Source: Montifringilla adamsi (Eukaryota; Chordata; Aves; Passeriformes; Passeridae). Taken from it: a stretch of DNA of 64,000 bases. A program made the position numbers and the translations under genes. Where the stretch lies: positions 7,979,969 to 8,043,968 of the forward strand of contig JAGGNK010013558.1 in NCBI GenBank assembly GCA_017590115.1. The letters are read 5' to 3'. The notes below the pieces were generated by a model that was not told the origin of the DNA, made no database searches, and saw only the letters and a program-made list of their open reading frames with translations. This document shows positions 1 through 13,200 of the stretch, one piece after another (position 1 is the first letter of the stretch; every line of letters starts with the position of its first letter).

Positions 1-1850
1 CAACTTTTCTTGCTCTGGGTTTTCAAGGATTCCCATGTTTTGATGAAAATATGCCTAAAGGAATAATCATAGGAATAGAAAGCACTTAGTTAATACAATA
101 ATAGGCTTGTAACACCTGCTGTAACTGTTCACTCTGTTGTTGCTACCAATAAAAATTGTGGCTCTTATGCCGGGCAATTGCTCTTTCAGTGTTTCCTGAT
201 ATTTAGCTTAAATTTATTTAGAACCTGGAAATGATTGTGCAAATAAAATCTAAATACTATTTTGAAACAGTACATTTTTATCAACTTTGATCTATCTTTT
301 TATCTTTATTTTACCTCTTTTTAAATGAGCATTTTTACATTTTAGAAAGAATGTGCATTTGTACTATTGAAATGTGCTTGTTGTTACTTATTTAAAGTGA
401 TTTTTTATATAACACCCTCTAAAATAATTTTATTGGTGCCACAAGATTTGTAAATCAGTTTGACAAATATATACTCTATAAATGTGGCAGTTATGGTTGA
501 ACATAATGTCATGCTGGTGCCCCTTGCTTAAGTCAGAAGATGATTCTAAATCCACGAACTTTGAACCGTGTTTATTCTTCAGAAAGCAACTTTTAAATTG
601 AATGCATGTAGACTGTTCCAAAAGTCAATTGCAAAAAAAGTTATAATTAGAAACAAGTAAAATTATTTATGGTTAAAACTTTTTATGAAATACTTGTTCC
701 AGAAAGCTGGTCTCAAAATTGGGTATTTTCATGAAATAGCACTGGAGAAGAAATACATCAGAAATTGCTTTTCTCACTCATAGTCAAACCCATCACCGTT
801 GCTCTTTCAAACAGCTAAGCTGCTCTTGATTCCAAAGATGGAATATCACTCTGCTTTACAATTGCTTTAAGCCTGTTTTGCTCTTTAGAAATACAGGAGA
901 AAGAAGAATGAGGCTGTGTGGGATTTTTGTCTATCAGTCTGCATAATCAATAGTTGGCACAAAAGGACTAATTGCTCTTAACATTTAAACAGAAGTGCTT
1001 ATTAGCACAAAAGCTGTGTATCCTCTTATTGTAGCTGGTAACTCTACTATCCTGATACTTATCTACAGTCACAATCAGATAAAAACTGTTGATTCCAGCA
1101 AGGATCTGGCAATAACTGAGGACTGAAGGAAGGTGGGAAGAACAGTGTTAGAAGTATAATCCAGTCTGTCAAGAAGTTTCTCTTTACTGTTGTCAAAGGA
1201 TTGGCCTGATGCTTTCCGATCTTACCTCTATTTTCAATATTGCAATCAAGACAAGGTAGGAGACAGAGAATATATAAATTCTCCTTGAAATTAATTTAAA
1301 TGACACAGTGTTTTTAATGTTTTCAAGTATTCTGCCTCTTAACATTTTGTAGTCGTGTCTATTCAGCATTTCCTTCCTTATCTGGAATCTAGAAATGTAG
1401 CAGAATTACAGTGAAAAGTTATCACCATTTAGAGATGCTTTATTTTAAAACAGTGAACAGGAATAGGCATAAACAAAATGTAAAGTGCCTTCCACTGGCT
1501 GGCTACATCAGATAATGCTCCAGACAATTGATTTTGTTGCATGCACTTATGTATGAAGAAATGCATTGGCCTGATTCAGCACATGTGTATTGTGAGGTTA
1601 TGGAAAAGGCTTGGTCTGCTTCCCAAAGGTGGGGGTGCACACAAAAAAACAGATTGACTAATATGTTTACAATTTATGCAGGACTTCTCAGTGCTTCCCA
1701 CTGTCATTTGTATCTTAGAAATTTACTGTACGAAATTCTCTTTGGAGTTATCACAACTTTACATTACCTCTGTAGAAAGATTCTGAAAATTTTAATTAGT
1801 AATGCAGTAACTTAAGTGCCTTCTACGCCCTCCATTTTCATGTTGCTCCA

Positions 1851-1851
<1 letters not shown>
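1..1851. other. AT-rich non-coding stretch
   Basis: No coding exon is supported here. Polyadenylation-type hexamers AATAAA lie on the plus strand at 148-153 and 242-247, and one on the minus strand at 429-434. The minus-strand one directly follows a 63-codon open frame (621-430). The texture would fit the 3' UTR of a gene lying outside the window on either strand, but AATAAA is common in AT-rich DNA, so this is only a possibility. Confidence 0.4.

Positions 1852-1894
<43 letters not shown>
1852..1894 (+). repeat. Poly(A) tract, 43 A
   Basis: There are 43 uninterrupted adenines. The tract could be the tail of a retroposed copy or a simple slippage repeat. No clear flanking target-site duplication and no recognisable retroposed body lie immediately upstream, so it is called as a simple repeat only. 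Confidence 0.9.
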
Positions 1895-1897
<3 letters not shown>

Positions 1898-4800
1898 TCC
1901 AATTAAATAAATGAGAAGATTCTTAATGTCTCTGATGTTTTGCTCACAGCCCATGCTCCCTGCAGCCTGTGGCAGGGAAACCATGTACAGCTTCCTGAAA
2001 GTAGGACACTGCAAAAGAATGTGTCATCATCTTGTCTTAAAAAAAATAATTGAAGTATTGAAGTGGCTTCCTGGAACAAGGATGCAAAACTGAAGTATTC
2101 TCCTTCCTATAGAAGCAAAGAATTTTTTGTGCCCAAAAACTTTATTAAGCACTGTCTCTTTGTTTCTCTGCTGTGCCATTCCTCAGCTTTCACCTGTTTT
2201 CATTTCCAGCTGTTTGCTGCAGCTGGTGCAGCCATGGCAAGACGAAGAGCAAAAAGGACAAAAGCAAGAGGATAAGGGGTGGGAAAGTTAGCAGGATTGC
2301 TCCAGAACATTGAATTGCAGAAAAAATTTGCTTACCTACCACTAGATGCCTAAAACTATATTTTGATATCTATGTGGATTTTATCTGGTAGCTCCATGTT
2401 TTCATGAAACCCATGAGAATTGTAGAAGTACAGCACGTAGAAAAATAATGTTGTAGGTTGGATGCCTAGACAGACTTCAGTCCCAAACTTATTGATGTTG
2501 ATCAAGGTCTCATTGAAAGGTATCTGAGCTGCTATTGTGAATGAGTAAATAGGACTGCACCGCAACAGGACTGGCTCTTTACTGAGCTATTAAAATACAA
2601 ATATTTGCTGTCACTGACAGATGGTTTAAATTCAGAGCCAGAACTTTCTGTTGGAAGATGGTATAGTTACGTTTATTTCAACTGAGGAGAAATTGGCCCG
2701 TATACTTAGGGGGTCTTTTGGAGATTTAAGCGTTCAAAATATTTCTTTTAAAATCAGGGAGTTTTTTAAACTTCTTTCAAAATAACTGACTTAATCATGT
2801 TTTCTTTACAATACTATAGTCCTGTGCAGCCATACTCTTTTTCCTTTGTTGTTTCATGTTCTCAATTGTGAGCATTTTGCTGATGTTTCCAACTTCTGCC
2901 TTGGCACTTTTTTTGCATCAATTTTTTTTATTTGTAAATAATTGTAATTTTATTTGTAAAAAATTTGTAAATTTAATTTTTTTAAACTGATGTTTGCTTT
3001 TCCTTCTGAAATTCTTGTAAAATAGTGGCTTGGGTTCCTTTAGGACTTGAAAGAAATGCTTGATATTTTTCTGTACTTCAGTTGGTACATTATACACCTG
3101 TCATCCAATTCTGCTGTTTAACCTGTACTTCTTGTGAGAATGCTGCTACCAGAGCCTTTAATTCTAGTTGGGAAGTTTTTTGCTCTTTCTTCTTATGATG
3201 TTGATAGAAAAAGCATATAAATTATTACACAAATCTTTAAAAGATACTTTTAAAAAGTCTTTAAGTCACATGGTTAGGAATGTTCTCCTAAGCAGCTATT
3301 GCTAACCCAGCTCTCAAATTCCTCCAGACTGTATTAAATAATTATACAAAGACTCAGAAGCCTTGCTATAGAGCTCTGTGTAATACAGAATAAATCCATA
3401 GCCTGGCTAATTCAGGATATGAAATAGAGAAAAGCCTGTTTCTTAAAAAAGAATATACTTTTTCAGCAGTGCCCTTGCAAAAGTAGTCTTTTTCTCCCCT
3501 CTTTCCATCTTACATTTATTCCTAAAGACTCACTCCATCAATGTGTGACAAAGTCATTCTTTTATCTTGATTTTTGTGAAAAACTGCTTTTCCCTTATGG
3601 CTTCTTTTGGCCTAGAGCTTGTGAACCTTCAGTCTTTGTCAGTGTGGAGTGAAGGAATATGAAATTTTCTGCAAATTGCCTCAGTGTATTAGCACTAGGG
3701 CTATGCAAACCTTTCCAAGTGTGATTTGAAAGGGTTACTTTCAAACCACGACTTCTATGGGAGATCCAGTTCACATGGGTTCACAGGCCAACCAGTTAAA
3801 GGAAAGGTTTCAGGCTGAGCCACCCCCTCCCTTCTCCCTACACATTTTCCCATGGGTTGGATCTCATTACAAACCCACAGGCAAGGTACAGGGTCAATCA
3901 CATCATGTTAATTCATACAGGTTGACTGGTTCACTGGGACTGGAAGCTGAAAAGGTGAGAAGTTTATCACAGCAACATAACTGTGATCTTAGAAAAACAA
4001 ACATCTCTAAACTAGGTCTCTTCTTATCATATGAATCAAAACCTTAAATAAAAACAAGATAATTTTAAATAATTGAGGGAATCATACAGGGAATCAATCT
4101 TCCCCTGCTAGGAATACTCAGAGGTTGGCTTTACTTCTAACACAAAAAGATCTCTGATCTCAAGGAACTATTCCTTTCTGAAACTTGGATATAATTACAT
4201 GGACTGAAATATAAAATAATAATGAGTCAGTTCTATATACCTGGGAGAATTACAGTGTGAGGCACACAGGGGGAGGAAACATTTTAATGACTTTTCTGGC
4301 TGGAGAAGTGAACTCAACTGAAATGTTTTATCTTCCGGGGTTGGGGGAAAAAAGTAAAAATACCGTCAGCTGAGCAAAAATGACACAAGGCAGCACTGAT
4401 CCCATGTGTTATTTTAAGTTATGGGCAATGTTAGATGCATGAAATACTTTTCCTCCATGAGCTCTTTTATGGAATATATTCAAAATAGATTAATAACATA
4501 ATGAGTGTTACTGTGCTTGGTCTGAAAACAGTTAATGGTATTCCAAACAGTTTTTTGCTTTGTTTCTAATTGCTTACTGGTATTGCATTATTATCAGAAT
4601 GTATTTAAGGCTTTTCATTCTAGACTTAAGCAAAGCCAAAAGCAAAATTTGGATTGTTACCCCTTTATGGGTCCATGTCCACAAAGATTTGTGCACATGC
4701 TTTTTTCTTTGTGTTTTCATTTGACTAGATTGCCCCCACCAAAAACTGATTTCAGTTTGATTTAAATATGTGCGTTGCACACCTGAGCTGTCTTTGGCAA

Positions 4801-4955
4801 CTGTGGGGATATTCAGAATTGGGTGTGTAGTATGTCTGTATGTATACTGTACCTATATATACCTTGCTCTGTGCTGGGAGGTAGTGCTGTACAGTAGATT
4901 TGAACCTAAAATGGCTGACTAGTTTCTAAATAATCCCTAAGGAAACAGTTTAGTC
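1895..4955. other. Non-coding stretch with weak exon-like frames
   Basis: No gene is supported. A plus-strand acceptor-like site (polypyrimidine run then TTTCCAG ending at 2209) precedes a short open frame to the TAA at 2273-2275, rich in Arg and Lys (MARRRAKRTKARG at its end). On the minus strand an open frame from about 2595 to 2356 reads as a plausible hydrophobic peptide. Neither resembles a protein I know. The block at 2900-2985 is very T/A-rich, with repeated TTTGTAAA words. Confidence 0.35.
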
Positions 4956-4959
4956 TAGG

Positions 4960-5330
4960 CCATTATCTTGATAGTTCATAATTAGGTTCAATAATAAAGC
5001 TTGTTTTGCTGACCTAGGTCAGATCATGGCGTCCAGCGCATCTGTGCACAGTGACCTTGCTCTGAGAGTGTATTGTTAGAAAATCCATTATTATCATCAC
5101 ATACACTTCGGAGAAGTGCCTGGTTTGTGAATTGATGGTGTGATGTTGCCACTTTAGATAAAAGAATCCATGAATTATTGACTTAATGAGTTAATGTTGC
5201 TTGATTTCACAACAAGGTCTTTTTAGTCTGGGTGCTATTTACTGAACACATAATCACAACATGCAAAGGAAGGCAGGGATAACAGAACAGTGCATTTACA
5301 ACCCTCTTCACTTCTAATAAAGCAAAGTGT
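4960..5330. promoter_or_regulatory. Candidate conserved non-coding element
   Basis: This block has balanced composition and no simple repeats. It holds a perfect nuclear-receptor palindrome (5009-5022), an ATTA/TAAT-rich core around 5160-5200 and a CpG pair (GGCGTCCAGCGC near 5029) that is unusual in this AT-rich setting. Such texture is typical of vertebrate developmental enhancers. Conservation itself cannot be seen from one sequence, so the call is an inference. Confidence 0.35.
5009..5022. promoter_or_regulatory. 14-bp perfect palindrome, everted AGGTCA pair
   Basis: CTGACCTAGGTCAG is its own reverse complement. It contains two nuclear-receptor half-sites (AGGTCA on each strand) everted with no spacer. 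Half-sites of this kind are bound by RAR/RXR, COUP-TF (NR2F) and related receptors. Occupancy is not known. Confidence 0.45.
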
Positions 5331-7690
5331 TAGCTAAAAATTTTTGTTTCCTTTAGAAAACCATTAAAACTTAGGTAATTGCAAGCAACTCCTGTTTAAA
5401 CAATTAGCAAATAAAACGTTTATTTGTCACTGATTTCTTATCCCTTCCTTCTGTTTGGCTAAAGGTCTGTCCACAAGTACCTACTCTGCTTTTTGGAATG
5501 TAAACCTATCTTTGTCCCTATGACTAAGCCTAACGCTGCTACCATGTGGAAGCCCAGGAAAGGTTATTAAAAGTCAATCAATGTCATCCAGAGTTCATTG
5601 TTTTAGCTTTTTTGTTTTAAAGCAGAGTTGTCTGCTAAATTTATGATATTCAGAAATCTTGAGAATATAAAGGTTTTATTACAGAATATAACCTGTTAGA
5701 GGAGAGAGGGAAAACATACGGAGAAGGTCCCAGAGCAGATATTTCAGTGGTGTAGGCATCGGGTTTCAAATATCTATGCTCCTTTGATCCCAAGGTGTGA
5801 ATCCCAGCTCTGTTAACTGCTCACTCCTACATGATAAATAAAATAAGGTCTGTTTGCAGTATCTTGTGGAAATGTATGTCCTATGAAAATATAACTCTCA
5901 CTAAAATTAAACAGAGACTGAGGACGTTAGAATTTAGGTCTACATATAGGTCTTCTGAAGGGGACCATATCAACCAAGACCTTCCTTCACATATTTCTGA
6001 GATTTACATTAGTTTTAATTAACTCTGTGCAAAACCAAAGAACTGCATAGAATTGTCCCAGTGGGTATTGAACTGCATGTAACTCTCACACTAGGGTTCT
6101 GTAGAAATAGGTAAAATATGCTGGCCATGCATGATCTGAAATACTGTCATGAGAAAACTTGATTCTGGCACTTAATGTTCTTTTTTGTTCCAGTCTTTAA
6201 ATAAATAGTGTTAATTGCATCATCCCTTGTACTGTTGTCCCAGTGGTCTAAGGATCTGCCAGAAGGTCTGCATGTGTAGCTCTGCTCTCCCCCAGCCTCA
6301 CACCTGACTGGACCTTGCTAACTCTCCAGCTGTAGATCAGAGAGATGACAGACAAAGCTTTCCTTAGGAACGTGGGAGCTTTGGGGTGCTTAAGGGCAGT
6401 TTGATGTTTTACAGTGTCTTATATCCCTCCATTACGCAGAGGTGGAAGGGAGGCAGTGGTTTCATTGGTGTTTTGGTTGAGTGTTATCTGTGCAGTGGAG
6501 GGATGTGCTGCTTAGCCCAAGTTCCCAATATAAAATGCCTGCCTTCCACTGAGGCAGAGCACAGACCTAGATTTCAGTAGTTCTCTGTGCATGCACTGAG
6601 TTAATAGAAATGTTGGCAGTGTGTCCTGGTATTTTGTTTATGCCACAGAAGGAAAAAAATTAAATCCAAGCATGTGACAGACTTCAGATGTACCTGAAGT
6701 TGATTTGATGTGAATAAACTCAGGCTGGTAAAGCATGTGGCCACATAGCAGTAGATGCATTTTGCAATTTTTAAGGCTCATGTGTGTGTATGCCCTTCTC
6801 TTCACTTCCTTTGTACTGACCTTCTTCAGTGTTGTGAACTTAATCTTACAGACCTTTCAAGGCAGAGAACTTGAATTATTAACTTTAGAGCATTTAAACA
6901 CGAGCTGAGAGCCTTTCTGTACCTCACAGCAATGCAAATTGCAAAACTGACATCTTATGATCAACCATGGCTAAAATAAAAACTTTTACATCTGGTCAAG
7001 CCTATACTGAACAATTAAGGGAGTGAACTTATGCCTCTTCCCCATTTATATAAAGTACTCAGCTCTAACCTTCAAGTGTTCTGAGATATTGGACTTTAAA
7101 CTTGTCAGTGCTCCAAGAATGCCCTGAACCTCAGACCAATACATTTTGGGGGCAAATTCCTCATTTGTAGGAAGGAAGAAAACATTTTTTTTTTAGCAGG
7201 TTATTATCTGAAAAAAAATGATGGTTGTCTGCAAGCAACTGATAGGTTTGGAAGGTTAGTGGTAGTCCTGGCAAAGATGGATTAGTGGGCAGAGTGCAGG
7301 TGAGGTGATCAGAGGTGCTGGAGAAATGCAATTTATCACTTGGTTTGGGAGTTTAGTGCATGTATGTCACTGCTGTGTGTGTGCTGTGCGTGAATATTAC
7401 ATGTGAGGGGCAATACTGGGGTTAGTCTTGCTTCAGACAGGAGCAGTGCCTTTACTACTGAGGTGATATGAATTAGCAGAGCAATTGTAATGATGATATT
7501 AACTGGAAATCCTTTCTGGAAACTCTTTGACCAAGCAGATCCCTGTGCTTTGTTAAAAATGCCTGGTTTTATTTGCCACTCTGTGTATTTGTAAAGCAGA
7601 ATCTTTACACTGAGATTTGGGGTTCATTCTGAATTTGGGTTATGTATTCCAAATTGAATTTTTTCATTAGCCACACTTCCAATCAAGCCC
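5331..7690. other. Non-coding stretch
   Basis: I see no gene, transposon or long repeat here. A perfect POU octamer ATGCAAAT occurs at 6932-6939. Short A and T runs near 7180-7220 are the only low-complexity sequence. Confidence 0.5.
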
Positions 7691-7694
7691 TTGC

Positions 7695-8217
7695 TCACTT
7701 TCCTTTTCTAGTGTCCTGTAACTGTCTGTACTTCCCTTTAGCTCCTTCATTAGTCAGATTCATTTGGGTTATGCTGTCTTCTAGAAACTCCAAATTCTTA
7801 TATAGGTTATGTTGAGGGTAATTTCCTCTTTCTGAAAGAAAGGTAATTTTAATTTTAGATGCCTTTACTGAAGCTATTAGCACTGTAAGCAAGCATGGCG
7901 GAGTTTGGCTCATTGGATTTACTACAAAGAAGGAATTTTTTTTCCCCTACCAGTAATTGATATCTTCACAGCTAGGGTACATGCCAGGTATCAAGGAAGA
8001 TGCTAGGAGCATCAGATGGTCTTTCTGCTCTTGTCTAATAAAATAATAGTACTTGTTGAGAATCTTCTGCAAGGCTGACTGTTCTGTTTCTTTGCTGTTT
8101 TCTGTAGTAAGTGGTCTGCTTTTATAATTGTGGGAAAAAGTAGTAGAATACTGGCACCAGAAGAAATCTTGCTGGTGAGAGCAGAGAGACAGTGTTAATG
8201 AGAGCACATCTGCTTTT
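7695..8217 (-). other. Open minus-strand stretch broken by one stop
   Basis: On the minus strand one reading frame stays open from just after a TGA near 8217 to a TGA at about 7695, apart from a single TAG near 7946. That is about 170 codons with one stop. A strong acceptor-like site (pyrimidine run ending CTCACCAG, exon start at 8171) lies at its upstream edge, with a branch-point-like TCATTAAC before it. The predicted peptide has no motif I recognise. It could be a relic exon or pseudogene, but a run of this length is also within chance for the whole window. Confidence 0.2.
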
Positions 8218-8726
8218 CAAAAGCATCAATAAATTATTCAAAATACTAAAATGCTTCCTGTTCATTCCTACCTATAGCAAAGTGTGCAGTGTTTTGTTGC
8301 ATTTCTCCACTGGTATAATTTTGACATCTACTTGAATTCTCTGGTGGAAATGGGGATCTAATGTAATTTGTGGACGCATTAAACTTATAGGGCAGTGAAA
8401 GCAATAACATGTTTATGGAAAAAAACAAAACCAAGGAACGTGTAGTTTGGATATAATTATGTGTAAATTACAGTCTCTGTTTTGATTTTCTAACTGAATT
8501 AATTTCTTACCTTGCATAACATACAGGTTTATTTTATTTCTCAGCCAGATGCCTGCTTTTCAGCCTGCTAGAAGTCACGTTGTTTGAATCTTGCAGAGTT
8601 TTTTATGTTTCTCTTCAGGCAAAAACACCTGTCACTCGTCCTCAGAAAGGCTTTTGAACAGCATTGACAGCAGGCATGTCTTTGCAGGGCATGCTCTGTT
8701 GGGCCTCTCACAACACCATGGAACTC

Positions 8727-8743
8727 CCTTACAGGGGGCAATG
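8727..8743 (+). promoter_or_regulatory. CTCF-like core motif
   Basis: CCTTACAGGGGGCAATG resembles the CTCF core (CCnnnAGGGGGCA-type). This is a motif match by eye only, without flanking-module support. Confidence 0.25.
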
Positions 8744-8793
8744 TGTAGGTAGCTGAGGGAGTCAATTGCAACTTTGTGCAGGAATTTATACAG

Positions 8794-8818
8794 GTGATCC
8801 ATTACACCAATGGATCAC
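8794..8818. repeat. Short inverted repeat, 10-bp arms
   Basis: GTGATCCATT (8794-8803) and AATGGATCAC (8809-8818) are exact reverse complements around the 5-nt spacer ACACC. This is a small potential hairpin with no T-run after it and no obvious function. Confidence 0.8.
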
Positions 8819-8819
8819 A

Positions 8820-10257
8820 CATTATGAACAGCATAATAGAAATCACAGCAAAATCTGAGAAAGTCATTTTCAGGGAATTAAACTGTCTAAACTGTTTAAA
8901 CATACATCTTGAACAGGATCTGTCATTTGAGATAAGAAAATACCAAAAGCAATGCTCACTTGTGTTCTTAAGTGTAAATCAGAAACAACATTGCTTTGTT
9001 ATTTAAACCAGCACAAGCAGGGGCAGATTCTGTCTCCTGATTCCTCTAACAGTGTCAATGGCTCCTGACACAGCAGTACCAGGACCCAAATATGATCACT
9101 GCTTCAATTTTGCTCAAGCATGGTCCCTGCCCACCTCTGCCAAGCAAAATAACTTCAATTACTGCATTCCTCATCCTTTCATGAATCTCTTCTTTTCACA
9201 AGAAACTTTACCACTAGTTCAGTCTTGACCACCAGTGAAATTGACTCACCATAGTCAGACTTGACTACAGAATCTTTTTGCAGATGAAGATGTCAAAAGG
9301 CAATCTGCAGTGAGAATGACAGCATGATTAACCAGACTGAGGCCTAAGTCAGAAGTAGCATGGACCACTGGGAAATTAAGGCACCAATTTTCACCGTCAA
9401 GATTGGCTGTGATAGGGCAGTATATCCTAGCAACAGCATAAACCTTAACCTGACCATCACAGCAAAAACTAATTTTGTTGTGTTATCTGTTTCAATATCT
9501 TTTAATCAAAAAAGTCTTTAAACAGAAAGTAAACACTCACATGTCACTTTTCCTGGAAGTGTTTTCTTGTCTAATTGGGAAATACCTAATTTTGTGAATT
9601 AGAGGTTACAGAAGCCTTAACACATTTCTTTTACCTTGTGTTCTTGAAAAGATGTTGTGGGAAAGGCTTAGAATGCCTCTTTGTAGCTGCAACAGGTTAA
9701 GAAATATTTTAATGTTTTAATGTAACAGTTCTGTTCATGCTTAGGATAAAATCTGTATCTTTCAATCCATCTTGCAAAGCTGTATGTTATGGGTTGGACC
9801 CATCATGAAAACACTTTTTAGAAAACTTACTAGTAGATAGTAAGGTCAACTTTGATTAGAAAAACCATAGCATTAAACACTTTTATGAAGGGCCAATACT
9901 TCACATATGAAGAGAAGTACAGCTTAAAAATCCTTTTCTTTAAAGGATAATGTAGCTGTCTTCAAAGAGCATATTTTAGTTTTCTTCTTACCTAGTAAAT
10001 GATTTCACATTCAAACTGTAATTAGTGAATTACTTTGTATATTTTTATAAAGGCACTGTCATGGTCTCAGCAGTACAGTTTTTGTGAGCTTTGAGGCACT
10101 GGTAAATCTTTGGGCAAGGCTGGTACAACTTGGGGTGGACACTCATAATACCAAACTTGAATGGACATATATTTCCTTCAATTATTGTTCTGCAAAATAT
10201 CTCAATTTTCTCACACTGTTTTTCTGATTTGTGTGTACATATATAAAAGCACATATA
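8820..10257. other. Non-coding stretch
   Basis: Nothing recognisable. Short open frames on both strands lack splice context or known motifs. Confidence 0.5.
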
Positions 10258-10272
10258 TGTGTGTGTGTGTGT
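10258..10272 (+). repeat. Short (TG)n microsatellite
   Basis: This is an alternating TG run of 15 bases, bordered upstream by an alternating ACATATA segment. Confidence 0.85.
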
Positions 10273-13200
10273 ATTTAAGTATGATCTGTAAGAACAGGTG
10301 AGGAGCCCGTTTCTGTGTCCTGTCTGTTCTAGAGCTGGTTCTGCAGTGACTGTGACTGTCCAGGACTGGAACAGCAGATCTGAGACTCATTCATTTCCCT
10401 GTTGGGGAGATTCCACCCCACAATTTGAAAAATGGATAAGTTTTCAGCTAGACAGAGAAGTCTCTGGGGTTACTGTCTTCAAGAAGTTTTGAAAACCTTG
10501 AGAAGTGGTAATTTTTTTAGTCTAATTTTCACAGAGATATGACTATGTCTTGATAATTACAAAAATTGGGCATTCCATAGACTTGATATTAAAAGGCTGT
10601 GCATGTTTTACTCTGGTATGTGCATGGTAACCTGAATTATGCAAACATATTTGAACATGGTTACCTAAATGTAAATTCTGTCCCATGCTTCAGCATCTAG
10701 GTAGAAGCAGCTGTTTCCCAAGCTGTCAAGTACCTGAAGTATCTCTATTTGTATTGGGATTTCTGGGCATGTATCACTCCTGAAATTCAAGTCAATTATA
10801 TCAGAAACTCAAATTTGGTTCAGAATTTAATGCGTATTCATTAATATTTCTAAATTTTGGAACAGACATCAGGAATATAGTACTTTTAACACACAATCCA
10901 AACATACTAGCTTTGAATAGTAGAAGTTGTTGCAAGACCCATACTTATAAAAACTCCTTATAAAACTCCTTTTCAGTCTACCAGTTCTGGGAGATCAGAG
11001 CCACCATTTTGTAAAGTCTGCAAGAAAACAGAGTAGAGCCAGAGAAATACTCCACTGTCATCCTGCTGCACTGGTTAATTTACATGTGGAACATGTATTC
11101 CAGTTAGCTTCCAGGAAAAGTTTGAAAATCTGGATGTGAAAGTTTGTCAAGCTTTGAGCCAACTGTCCCATATTGATGCAAAAGGGAGAGAGAAAAAGCC
11201 AAGAAAATGCTTTAATTGATTCATCAATGCACCAAAGTGTGAACAGGCGTGATGAAGTGTAAAGAGGGATGTGACACCAGTGTGGCAGAGCTGTCACAGT
11301 GGAAAGGATTTCCTGTAAAAGTGATGGCACTTAAATGTTATCTAGGCCTCCTGTCTAAGCTTTCATATTCCCTGGAAACTTATGTCTTAGGGGAAGTGTC
11401 TGACCAACTTGTGAGCAGCCAGGCATCATGCCATGTCAACAGGTAAACACACAGGCTGTGAAGAACCCCTACTTGTATCAAGTTTGGGAGTTGTGGGGAG
11501 TAGGTAATCTCTGACAGAACCAAACAGTTAACCCATCCACGGAGAGAGAATCCTGGGAGAGAGGTGATGATCATTCTATGTGGTATATTTTGCCCTAAAA
11601 TATCAATTTAAGCAAAGTTTAAATTAGGAGTAATATCCTTGTTATTGAAATGATGCCCTCTGTAAGGTATAATGCAGCAGCTCCTAGGCATTGGGTATTA
11701 GACTGTGTTACAGAATGGTAGAGTAAGGCTCTGAAGGAGAGGCTATTGATAATGAAATATAATTATAGCAGATGGATTTGAGCCAGAGTGTTGTACTGAA
11801 GGGTTGTTGCAAAGTTCTCTAAGGGATTTTTACTAAAGAGATTGTAGTGTGCATCTCATCCAAAGAATAGGAAATCAAAGAGGGTAGAAGCCCTTAGAGT
11901 CACTCTGAGGTTTTCGCTCTGGATTCATTTGATTAACTGGGTATGAATGTTACTGATTTAATATTGATGCTTCTTACAACACCTAAAATCACTGCTGTGG
12001 ATATATTCAGTACGTTAAGTTTGCTTGTAAGGGACTAGACATGGGATTACTTTGAAAGGGATTTTGCCAACTTTGGACAAATGTATTTGGAAAGGAATCC
12101 CTACATTATGGCTTAGGCCATTTGCTTTTGCATTCAGAGATTCATCAGCTCCTTTCTAGCTCTGGGAAACCAGAGATTCAAATACAGTCTTGAACAGAAA
12201 ACTTTGGCAGAAGTACAAATGCAAGCAAATGTGTGTTGTTACTACTACAGTTACTCTGCCACTCTGAAAATCGCTAGTCAGGTTCCATTTGGAGTATCTG
12301 CAATTCTGCAATGTATTATAGGAAGGACATTGCTGACTGAGCTTGTAAAAGTGCAGTGGAAGGCAAACAAATGCATGATTTAAGGTTTTGGAAGTATGAC
12401 TTATAAAGAAGGATTGAACTGACCTGTATTCTGTAAGTTAGAGGAAAAAGATTTGGAGGAGTGAGGAATCCTGGAATGGGCAAAAAAAAAATACTGAAGC
12501 CATCTGGAGAGAGATATATGCTCTAGTGCCACGTAGTTCATATAGCATCACCAAATCAATGGCATGTCTGAGGCTAATTTAGACCACTGTTAACTGTCTT
12601 ATCATAAGATGGATGACTGCTGATCCAGGACCCTTTGCTTGGTGCTATGTCCAGCCAGGGAGCAGGCAGGAGGCTGGGGGCTGAGGTGCCAGGCAGCAGC
12701 TCAGCATAGGTCTAGACTCATCAAGAGCCTGGCTGGCATCATACAAAACAGGGGTTTTAAACTGATTTTTAGGTGAAAATCCCTCTGTAGCTTTCCAGAG
12801 GTTTCTGGAAAGATCAACCAAACTAAGAAGGACAGCACAGGAGAGGATGTAAGTATTCCTTTTAAAAAAATTAAGTTGTGAGGTAAGATGAAGAGTGGCA
12901 TCAACTTCCCTCTGGCAGTGAGAGTCAGAAGATGTAGAGAAAACAGGGTGTGCTTTGTAAATAAGAAAGAAAAAATAAGTGGGTTTTTTTTCTTTTATTA
13001 ATCAGAGAAGGTGGAGCCAAAGCAAAAGTGTTAAAGAAGGTCAGAGGATGTAGGAAACTATCTTGAAGTTGGGTCCCAAATATGTACATTTAAAAAGTAT
13101 GGCCTTGAGTGCTGCTGAGAAGACATGTGAGCATAATGCTGGCTCAGAATGTAAGAGTTCAAAGCAGTTCATTTGGTTCCTGCCTGTACTCCAGCTAAAA

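Noticed and set aside
2210..2275. Possible terminal exon encoding a basic C-terminus
   Set aside because: The acceptor is plausible, but the short Arg/Lys-rich peptide matches nothing I know and no upstream exon is visible.
8172..8271. A 100-nt minus-strand intron joining two open frames
   Set aside because: Donor and acceptor look acceptable, but the phases do not match. Joining them in the frame open downstream creates a stop (TAG) at the end of the upstream exon.
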